From positions 1-40,993 of the forward strand of contig CAYQMF010000051.1 of the NCBI GenBank assembly GCA_964418595.1: DNA of 40,993 nt, read 5' to 3'. The DNA is from CAYQMF01 sp964418595 (GTDB lineage: Bacteria > Planctomycetota > UBA1135 > UBA2386). Position numbers and translations under genes: made by a program. Of the stretch, positions 31,335 through 38,872 are shown piece by piece. Numbering within the stretch: position 1 is the stretch's first letter; each line of letters begins with the position of its first letter. The notes under the pieces were generated by a model. That model had not been told where the DNA came from and made no database searches. It worked only from the letters and a program-made list of their open reading frames with translations.

Positions 31335-34127
31335 TCAGACGAACACCGCCTCGCCGTACTCGGCCTCGCGCAGCCGCGCCTGCGCCGCTGCCAAGCGCGC
31401 GATCGGCACGCGCGGCGCGCTGCACGACACGTAGTCGAGACCGATGAAGTGGCAGAAGCGGATCGAGTCCGGGTGCCCGCCGTGCTCGCCGCAGATGCCC
31501 ACGCCGAGGTCGCGCCGCGTCTGCCTTCCCCACTGCACGGCGGTCTGCATCAGGCGTCCCACGCCCTTGACGTCGAGGACCTCGAAGGGGTTGTCGCGCA
31601 GGATGCCGCGGCTCGTGTACATCGGCAGGAACTTGTTCTCGGCGTCCTCGCGTGAGAACGAGAAGGTCGCCTGGGTCAGATCGTTGGTGCCGAATGAGAA
31701 GAACTCCGCCGTCTCCGCCAGCGACGCCGCGCGCATGCAGGCCCGCACGACCTCGATCATGGTCCCGAACGGGCAGGACACCTGGATCCGCCGCGCCTGC
31801 TCCACCTCGGCGCGCACGCCGTCCATCATCGCGTGCACCGCGCGCAGCTCCTGCACCGTGCACACCTGCGGCACCATGATCGCCGGCCGCACATCCACGC
31901 CGCGCGCCTGGCAGTCGGCGGCGGCCTCCAGCAAGGCGCGGATCTGCATCGCGTAGATCTCCGGGTAGGTGATGCCGAGGCGCACGCCGCGGTGGCCCAG
32001 CATCGGGTTCACCTCGCGCAGCGCGCGCACCTTGCCCAGCATTGCTTCCTTGCGCGCCAGGATCGTCTCGACCCGATGGGAGCGCTGGTAGCGCGCGAGC
32101 GACCCGTGCAGGTTGTCGAGGCTGTCGACGAACTGCCTGTGCAGCTCGGGATCGAGCATGCGCAGGGTGTCGGGCAGCTCGCCCATGCTGCGCACGGCGC
32201 GGCGCAGGTCACGCAGGTGCCGGATCTCGAACTCCAACTGCTCGACGGTCGGCAGGAACTCGTGGATCGGCGGATCGAGCAGGCGCACGACCACCGGCAG
32301 GCCGGCCATGGCTTCCAGGAGCCCGGCGAAGTCCGCGCGTTGGATCGGCAGCAGCCGGTCGAGCGCCGCGCGCCGCTCGGCCTCGTCGTCGGCGAGGATC
32401 ATCTCCTGCACGATCGGGAGCCGATCGGCGTCGTTGAACATGCGCTCGGTGCGACACAGACCGATGCCCCTGGCTCCGAGACGACGGGCGCGCGCGGCAT
32501 CGCGGGGCGTGTCGGCGTTGGCGTACACCTCAAGCCGCGCGTGCTCGTCGGCCCACGTCAGCAGCGTGTCGAGTTCGGGGAAGACCTCGGCGGCGACCGT
32601 CGGGACCGCGCCCACGTACACGGACCCGCTGGTGCCGTCGACCGTGATGACATCGTTCTCGCGCAGTTCGACCTTGCCCACGCGCGCGACGCGCGCGTGC
32701 GCGTCGATCTCCAGGTGCTCGCAGCCGGCGACGCAGGGCTTGCCCATGCCGCGCGCCACAACCGCGGCGTGCGAGGTCTTGCCACCGCGGCTGGTGAGGA
32801 TGCCCTGCGCCACGAAGAAGCCGTGGATGTCGTCGGGCTTGGTCTCCTCGCGCACCAGGATCACCCGGTCGCCCGCCTTGCCGCGCGCCTCGGCGGTGTC
32901 GGCGTCGAACACCACGGCGCCCGACGCGGCGCCCGGCGACGCCGGCAGCCCGCGCACCAGCGCGGTCATGCCGTGGTCGGGGGCGAGCGTCGGTACCAAC
33001 AACTGCTCCAGCAGGAGCGGGTTGACGCGCAGCAGCGCGCGCGCGCGGTCGATGAGGCCATCGCGCACCATGTCCACCGAGGTCGCCACGGTGGCGCGCG
33101 CGTTCATCTTGCCGTTGCGGGTCTGCAGGCAGTACAGCCGGCCTCGCTCGATGGTGAACTCGAAGTCCTGCACTTCGCGGTAGTGCTGCTCCAGGCGTTC
33201 GCGCAGTTCCCCGAGCTGGCGATACAGGTCGGGCATCTCGTCGGCCATCGCCGCCACCGGCTTGGGCGTGCGGATGCCGGCGACGACGTCTTCGCCCTGC
33301 GCATTGGTGAGGTACTCGCCATAGAGCTGGTTCTCACCCGTGCTGGGGTTGCGCGTGAACCCGACGCCGGTCGCCGAATCGGCGCCCAGGTTGCCGAACA
33401 CCATCGTGCAGATGTTGACGGCCGTGCCATCCGCCATGTCCGGCGTGATCTTGAACTGGCGGCGGTAGTCGACGGCGCGCTTGCCGAGCCACGACCCGAA
33501 CACGGCGCCGACGGCGATCTCGAGCTGCGCGTACGGGTCCTCCGGGAAGGGGCGGCCGGTGTGGGCGTGGATGATGGCGTCGTAGCGCGCGGCGAGCGCC
33601 TGCAGCGCGCTCGCGTCCAGATCGACGTCGGCACGCGCCCCGCAACGCGCCTTCGCCTCCGCCAGCGCCGCGTCGAACGCCGCCTCCGGCACGCCGAGAG
33701 CGATCTTGCCGAACAACTGCAGGAAGCGACGGTGCGCATCGTGCCCGAAGCGGGCGTTGCCACTCGCCGCGATCAGGCCCGCGAGACTCGCCTCGTTGAG
33801 GCCCAGGTTGAGGATCGTGTCCATCATTCCGGGCATCGACATCGCCGAGCCCGACCGCACCGACACCAGCAAGGGGTCGCGTGCACCCCCGAACACCTTG
33901 CCGACCTTGCGCTCGAGGGCGGCGACGCTCGCCCGCACCTCGTCCATGAGACCCGGGGGCATCGCCCGCGCCTTCAGGTAGGCACGGCACGCTTCGGTGG
34001 TGATGACGAACCCCGGCGGCACGTTCAGGCCGATCCGGGTCATCTCACAGAGATTGGCGCCCTTGCCGCCGAGCAGGTGCTTGTCGCGGCCGTCGCCGTC
34101 TTCGAATGCGTACACGAAACGTGGCAT
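31335..34127 (-). CDS. ppdK: Pyruvate, phosphate dikinase
   Basis: The protein has 930 residues, slightly longer than the 870-910 usual for PPDK. The enzyme interconverts pyruvate, ATP and Pi with PEP, AMP and PPi in the cytosol, usable for gluconeogenesis or PPi-linked glycolysis. The N-terminal ATP-binding part begins FVYAFEDGDGRDKHLLGGKG and has GLNVPPGFVITTEAC. The swivelling phosphohistidine domain has GGKTSHAAVVARGMGKPCVA, with the histidine near residue 453. The PEP/pyruvate barrel has GLCRTERMF, GHRGVRLGITYPEI, FGTNDLTQATF and GICGEHGGHPDSI, whose Cys near residue 879 is catalytic. The ATG at 34127 starts the conserved N-terminus. The frame is intact. It is a single-gene unit. Confidence 0.97.
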   Translation of the reverse strand: MPRFVYAFEDGDGRDKHLLGGKGANLCEMTRIGLNVPPGFVITTEACRAYLKARAMPPGLMDEVRASVAALERKVGKVFGGARDPLLVSVRSGSAMSMPGMMDTILNLGLNEASLAGLIAASGNARFGHDAHRRFLQLFGKIALGVPEAAFDAALAEAKARCGARADVDLDASALQALAARYDAIIHAHTGRPFPEDPYAQLEIAVGAVFGSWLGKRAVDYRRQFKITPDMADGTAVNICTMVFGNLGADSATGVGFTRNPSTGENQLYGEYLTNAQGEDVVAGIRTPKPVAAMADEMPDLYRQLGELRERLEQHYREVQDFEFTIERGRLYCLQTRNGKMNARATVATSVDMVRDGLIDRARALLRVNPLLLEQLLVPTLAPDHGMTALVRGLPASPGAASGAVVFDADTAEARGKAGDRVILVREETKPDDIHGFFVAQGILTSRGGKTSHAAVVARGMGKPCVAGCEHLEIDAHARVARVGKVELRENDVITVDGTSGSVYVGAVPTVAAEVFPELDTLLTWADEHARLEVYANADTPRDAARARRLGARGIGLCRTERMFNDADRLPIVQEMILADDEAERRAALDRLLPIQRADFAGLLEAMAGLPVVVRLLDPPIHEFLPTVEQLEFEIRHLRDLRRAVRSMGELPDTLRMLDPELHRQFVDSLDNLHGSLARYQRSHRVETILARKEAMLGKVRALREVNPMLGHRGVRLGITYPEIYAMQIRALLEAAADCQARGVDVRPAIMVPQVCTVQELRAVHAMMDGVRAEVEQARRIQVSCPFGTMIEVVRACMRAASLAETAEFFSFGTNDLTQATFSFSREDAENKFLPMYTSRGILRDNPFEVLDVKGVGRLMQTAVQWGRQTRRDLGVGICGEHGGHPDSIRFCHFIGLDYVSCSAPRVPIARLAAAQARLREAEYGEAVFV

Positions 34128-34281
34128 GCCATGCCAACGTCCCGCGTGCATCGCGGTTTGCGCTGGCTTCGGCCTCCACCGCGCTCCGGCGGCGAGTGCC
34201 GGTCGCAGCCGGCGCTGGATCGTCTGCGAATGGGACTGGCCACCGTACTTCGGCCCGCGGCCCGGCCGACAACCAGACAGC

Positions 34282-34780
34282 ATGCGCTACCACCTGGGGA
34301 TCCTCTTGTGTTCATGCCTCGCCGCCTGCGGGGCGCCCGCGACTCCCACCGGCACCCGTCGACGCCTTCCTGCGCGCGGTGCTGGCCAGCGACGACGACG
34401 GGGCGCGCCGGCTGCTCGTGGTCGAGGAACGCGGCGACCGCTGCCTGAGCTTCGACAAGGACGGCCTCAGGGAGGGTTACCGGCTCGGCGCGGCGAGCGA
34501 ATCCGGCGATGACGCCCGCGTGCCGGTGATCGCCCGGGCCGACGGCCGCGAGCGCACCATCCCGATGGTGCTGCACCGGGAGTCGGGGCAGTGGCGGATC
34601 TCACTGCACGACACCATGAGCGAGCTGCTGGGCGGCGACGTGCGTGAGCTGCAGCGCGGCCTCCAACAAGGACTGGAACAGGTCGGGCGCGACATGCAGC
34701 AGCGCGTGCAACAGGGCATGGCGGAAGCAGTGCGGGGGATGCAATCCGAGCTGCAGGAGGCGGCTCGGGCCACACGCTGA
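34282..34780 (+). pseudogene. Small lipoprotein gene with a frameshift after the signal peptide
   Basis: The ATG at 34282 begins MRYHLGILLCSCLAACGAPA, a clean lipoprotein signal peptide with LAAC lipobox. In this frame the sequence then becomes arginine-rich nonsense. A different frame, shifted by one base, gives PVDAFLRAVLASDDDGARRL, DRCLSFDKDGLREGYRL, HRESGQWRISLHDTM and then an amphipathic helix rich in Q and M repeats (LQRGLQQGLEQVGRDMQQRV). The two fit together as one protein of about 165 residues if one base is removed around 34340-34355. Either the gene is broken or the base is a sequencing error. No family was recognised; the conserved middle resembles DUF-type lipoproteins that carry a stress-response NTF2-like core. 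Confidence 0.6.
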
Positions 34781-35088
34781 CTCTGCTGCGGTGGCGGTAG
34801 CGCGTGCTGTTCGTCGGCGACGTGCAGCGCAGACCGTAGGGGTTGCGATCGGCAGATTCGTCGACACCTTCTCCCCCACGACGACGTTCACGAAGCCCGT
34901 CTCGTCTTCGAGCGCGAGGAGCGATCGGCGCGTGAGGGCGGTGGCGTGGGCGCGGCCCTACAGCCCGAGTCGCATCACGCGCCGCGACCGTACTCGAGGC
35001 TCGAGCGGTTGGAGGACCCCGACGCGAACCCGGACCGCGACTCAGGCGGTAGTCTGTCCATCACCCTTCGCCGACCTGACGCAGCACC
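34781..35088 (+). promoter_or_regulatory. 308-base intergenic region with candidate -10 (TAGTCT) at 35050-35055
   Basis: No gene, tRNA or array was seen here. Near its right end GCGGTAGTCTGTCC gives TAGTCT 33 bases before the ATG at 35089, in the local TAnnnT style. The remainder has no repeat or hairpin that stood out. Confidence 0.3.
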
Positions 35089-36881
35089 ATGCCCAGCCCC
35101 TTCTCGCCCCGCACACATCTCGTCGCCCCCGCGTCGTTGCTCGCGGCCCTCGCTGCACAGGGCCCGATCGTGCCGATCCCCGACCAGGCGACGCAGTTCC
35201 GGGACGCGGGTTCGATCCAGGTCGCGACTACCGATGGGACCATCCACGTAGGCACGCGGACGGACGCCGGCTTCGGCTACGCGCGCAGCACGGACCAGGG
35301 CCGAACCTGGACGGGCGTCATCCTCTTCCCGTACGCGAGCGGCGAGAACTACGCGCTCGAGGTCTCGGGACAGCACGCCTATGCCGTGGCCACCGCCTTC
35401 CCGGGCGCCCGCCGCCGCACGTCGAGCGACGGCGGCCGCACGTGGCTGCCGCCGGTGGCGATCCCGAGCTATGCGCCGTCTGGTGGCGCCGACAACGATG
35501 TGGTCGTCGCGGCGCAGGGTCCGGTCGTCGCGGTTGTGTCCGGCACGACCCTGCTCTCCAACCAGACGATGTTCTGCACGACCTCGGTCGATGGCGGCGC
35601 CACCTGGCGGCCGCGCGTGTTGGTCTACGGCATCCTTCTCCAGACCAAGGTGGTCGTGGACGGCCAACGCATGCACGTGGTGCGGCCGGACAGCGGGACG
35701 CTGAGGATCAGCACCTCCGCCGACCAGGGGCAGTCCTGGTCGGCGTCGCGATCGATCCCCCGGGGTGGCCCCTTCGTCCTGAAGACGTGGGCGTTCCGGG
35801 CGTCGGGCAGCACGCTGCTCGCCACGTTCACGCTCGCCGACGGGAGCGCGTGGGCCAACCGGTCGATCGACGGAGGCGCGTCGTGGCTCGCCACGCCCAC
35901 ATCGCTGGGAGCCAGCCAGGAGGCGGCATTCGGCTCGACGGGGTGTTCGATCTCGTCGCCCTCGCGACGGTCGGTCCGATCACGCTGTTCGCCAGCCAGG
36001 ATGCAGGCGCGACGTGGACGAGTCGCCCCACGCCCGCGAGCGGCCGGCCGGAGCTGGCCGGCGATGCCGGATCGGCGATGCTCGTGACCACGACCACGAC
36101 GGGTTCGACCATCCAGACGAACGCGATTCTCTCGCGCGACGGCGGCGCGAGCTGGTCGCCCGCCGGCACCCTGCCGTGCCCGTGTGCCGCGGGCAGTTTC
36201 GTGACCTATCCGAGTCGACGCGCGCTCCACGTGTTCGGCTCGACGGCGTTCGTGGCGCAGGAGGTCGAAGCCTGCGACGTCGGCGGGTCGTGTCGCTGGC
36301 ACCACATGTCGTTCCTCGCCACCGCAGACGCCGGCGCCTCGTGGTTCCAGATCGCTCCGCGGGCTGGCCACCTCGGGCACCCGGTGGTCGTGTCGACCGG
36401 CCACGGGTTCGGCGCTGTCATCGGCCACGGCGACGGGTCGTACAGCGCCGGCCCCACTCCCGTCTCGTTCAGCCTCCTCGTCGGCCACCAGCCGTACGGC
36501 GTGGCCAAGCCCGGCAGTGGCGGTACGGCACCCACCTTGCACGCGACCGGAGCTCCCTTCCTTGGCGGCACTGTGGCCTGGACGATCGATCGCGCGCTCG
36601 GCGGCGCGCCCGCCGTGTTCGCGCTTTCGTTCCACGGCGCCGCGAGCATCTCGTTCGGCTCCGGTCTCGTGCTCGTGCAGCCGCCGATCCTGGTCGCCGG
36701 GAGCGGCATCACCAGCGGGCAGACCGGGATCCCAGGCGTCGGTGCGCTGACGGCGACCTTGCCGATTCCGCCGAGCCCGGGGCTCCGCGGGATGGCGCTC
36801 CACTGGCAGGGCTTCGTGCTCGACGCCGGCGCCGCGGAGAACCTGGCGTCGACGGCCGGGCTCGAGACGTGGCTGCAGTGA
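35089..36881 (+). pseudogene. Exported Asp-box (sialidase-like BNR) repeat protein, frameshifted
   Basis: A signal peptide (HLVAPASLLAALAAQG) starts a beta-propeller with many Asp-boxes (S-x-D-x-G-x-x-W): STDQGRTW, SSDGGRTW, SVDGGATW, SADQGQSW, SIDGGASW, and in a second frame SQDAGATW, SRDGGASW and TADAGASW. The first frame runs from 35089 to about 35940; the second runs from about 35930 to 36881. The jump is near GAGGCGGCATTCGG at about 35925-35940 and equals a loss of one base. The C-terminal 130 residues (VLVQPPILVAGSGITSG, then GIPGVGALTATLPIPP and GMALHWQGFVLDAG) form a domain I associate with planctomycete exported proteins, probably for sorting. The intact product would be about 597 residues. 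Sialidase activity cannot be claimed. Confidence 0.75.
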
Positions 36882-36901
36882 CCCACAACGACGCTGCGCT
36901 C

Positions 36902-37240
36902 ATACGCGATCAGCGCGAAGCTCGCGGCGTGGCTCTCGGGGAAGCCGTGCTCCCCATCGCGGCCGGCGGCCGCAACCCAAGGGTTGAAGTCGTCGCTGGC
37001 GCGACGACCAGAAAGAGGCCGCCGGCGATGGCGTCGTTGGGCTTCCAGGGCCGCTCGGTCCTCCCAGTGGAAGAGCCCACGGCAAGGGAGCTTCGCTGCA
37101 GATCTTACGCGCCACGCGAGGATTCGCGGCCCTTGCAGCCCAAACCCCCGGATCTGCTCGAACACGCGCTCCGCCAACTCCGGGGCGATGCCCTTCTGCT
37201 GCATGCGCGCGATCAGCCGGTCGCGGTGCCGCTCGAGCCA
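36902..37240 (-). pseudogene. dnaE2: Remnant of error-prone DNA polymerase DnaE2 with embedded element
   Basis: On the minus strand from about 37240, the frame reads LERHRDRLIARMQQKGIAPE, then LAERVFEQIRGFG. Then comes 62 codons of foreign sequence, and then EHGFPESHAASFALIAY. The GFG-E-GFPESHAASFALIAY block is highly conserved in DnaE/DnaE2 alpha subunits, so the fragment is part of the polymerase finger/thumb region. Similarity stops at about 36902 and before about 37240, leaving about 50 residues of a protein that is normally above 1000. It lies between the Asp-box gene and the AlbA_2 gene, with no other mutasome genes (imuA/imuB) nearby. It cannot be functional as a polymerase. Confidence 0.8.
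36953..37138 (-). mobile_element. 186-bp palindromic element, copy 2 (in frame inside the dnaE2 remnant)
   Basis: This copy reads on the minus strand as CTGCAAGGGCCGC to GCGATGGG and is almost the same as copy 1 at 29060. It directly follows host TTTGGG and precedes GAGCACGGC, so the uninterrupted host reads GFG-EHG. The length of 186 is divisible by three, and the inserted 62 codons have no stop, beginning LQGPRILAWR. Both inner hairpins are conserved: CAACCC/GGGTTG (forward 36973-36986) and GTCGTCGC/GCGACGAC (36989-37008). The element lies in the same sense as its host gene, as copy 1 does. Confidence 0.85.
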
Positions 37241-37284
37241 TGGCGTAGGTCGATTGGTCGTCGGCCCTCGCCCGAGCGGCTCGG

Positions 37285-38639
37285 TCAGCTCCCCCGGCGG
37301 TACACGCGCTTCGGATCGGTCGGGCCATGACCGATCTCGACGAGCAGGCCGTCTTCGACCAGCCGCTTGACGTGTGTGCGGACCGTGCGCGACGTGACCC
37401 CGAGGTCTGCGGCCATGGAAGCCGTCGAGCGGGATTGGCCGTCAGCGAGTAGGGCCAGGATCCGACCGGCAGTCCCCTCCGGTTCCCGCTGCCGGGTCCT
37501 GCGTCCGCCGTGCAGAGTGACGCGGAAGCCGGTACCGATCTCTTCGAACTCCGGCACAGGGAGACCCGCATCCTCGCTGGCCCGGATCATGCGCCGCACG
37601 CCGCTGCCCCACTGTTCGATCAGGCCGAGTTCGTGGAAGACCCGACCGATCACGCGGTTTCGCAGTTTGGACACACCCTGCCGTATCTCTTCGATCGTCA
37701 GTCCGAATGGCAGCAGGCCGGGGTTCTCGATCTCCAGGCGGTCGTCGAAGACCGCGACCCGGATCGGGCTGCCGGTCTGCGAGTAGTCGGCGTGGACGAC
37801 CGCGTTGATGAGCGCCTCTCGCACTGCCGCCGGCGGGAACAGCGGAAGGTCGCGCCGACGCGCCCCTTCCAGGACCATCCCCGTTGGCGTGCTGCGGCGC
37901 ACGAAGGCAAGCGCCTCATCGATCGCCTGGATCGGGTCGGAGTCCGCCTCGACCCGATCGATGATCGACGCTCGGTCGGTGCCCGCGAAACGGGCGAGCC
38001 GCAGGCGGGCATCGGGGAAGTGCGTCAGGCGATCGCGGCCGAACAAGATCACGCCTCCCACCGATGGCACCTCCTTCTTGCCCTCGCGGACGAGGAGGTT
38101 CAGCGACAGCAGTTCCCGGTGCCCGATATCCCGCCGGCCGGCGAAACGTGCGCGGACGAGGTCGAGATCCAGGTCCGCCAGCGTCGCTCGTGTCATCGGC
38201 TCTTCGTCGAATGCCGCGTTTCGCGTGGTGCGAGCCAGTTCGGCCAGCACCTCGGGCGATGCCCGCCGGTTGGACGACGCGACGCGAACGAACGTGCCTT
38301 CGTCCCGACCCAGGCTCCTGACCCAGTAGGGTCGCAACGGGCCCGGAAACACGGTGACGACCACCAGCGTGGTCCGCCGGTAGCCGACCAGCTCCACCTC
38401 CGGCAGGATCTGGGGGCGGATCCCGTCCGCCGCGAGGTTCATCACGCGCTCCTGCACCGCGAGGGGATCGTCGATCCCGACGACCTCGCGCGTCTTGTCC
38501 TGGACCCCCAGGACGAGCGATCCGCCGGCGGCGTTGCTGAACGCCGACAGGGTCTTCAGGATGGGATTGGCCGAGCTGGCGTCGCGCTTGAACTCGAGGG
38601 TCTTGCCCTCGTGCCCGGTCAGCAGAGCTCCTCGTTCAT
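37285..38639 (-). CDS. AlbA_2 (Schlafen-like) DNA-binding / HATPase / winged-helix protein, frameshift near the start
   Basis: Codons in one frame from about 38627 to 37285 encode about 445 residues. An N-terminal AlbA_2 domain (EGKTLEFKRDAS, then LKTLSAFSNAAGGSLVLGV) is followed by VNPIQ-like linkers and an HATPase-type part (AVREALINAVVHADY, LEIENPGLLPFGLT, GLIEQWGSGVRRMI). A C-terminal winged helix (GRILALLADGQSRSTASMAA, then VRTHVKRLVEDGLLVEIG) ends it. The natural ATG at 38639 reads only MNEELC before a TGA. The correct frame would be MNEEL-LTGHEGKTLEF, so two extra bases seem present near 38622-38626. No ATG, GTG or TTG precedes the AlbA_2 domain in the good frame. An N-truncated product could start at the ATG at 38457. 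Such proteins are usually regulators or defence-associated. Confidence 0.75.
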
Positions 38640-38654
38640 GGAGCTAGGAAATCC

Positions 38655-38689
38655 ACTCTGAAGGCCCGGAAGGGTCGATCCTTCAGAGT
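38655..38689. repeat. Perfect 10-bp inverted repeat upstream of the AlbA_2 gene
   Basis: ACTCTGAAGG (38655-38664) and CCTTCAGAGT (38680-38689) are perfect inverted copies with a 15-base loop. It starts 16 bases before the AlbA_2 ATG on the minus strand. It could be an operator for autoregulation or part of a terminator for the helicase gene; there is no T-run. Confidence 0.55.
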
Positions 38690-38705
38690 CCGGGGCGACG
38701 GTCCT

Positions 38706-38798
38706 CAGCAGTAGTCCCGGCTCCCGCCGCTCACCGGCACCGTCGCCAGCCCGGGCTCGAACAGCTCGCGCCAGCAGTAGTCCCGACTCCTGCCGTTC
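38706..38798. repeat. Two direct copies of a 27-bp sequence, 66 bases apart
   Basis: CAGCAGTAGTCCCGGCTCCC plus GCCGCTC (38706-38732) recurs at 38772-38798 with four changes. On the minus strand it can be read as a repeated peptide ending RDYC, so it may be a remnant of coding sequence. The 38640-38872 gap holds this and the inverted repeat, but no gene that I can support. Confidence 0.5.
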
Positions 38799-38872
38799 GC
38801 CCGTGCTGGAGCCGCCAGGTCTTGCGCCACGCAACCATGTCGCGACGCAACTGGTCGGCCTCGCCCGGGTAG

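Noticed and set aside
31833..34448. 871-codon plus-strand frame across ppdK
   Set aside because: It is a shadow of the intact ppdK gene, and its composition is of the same meaningless kind.
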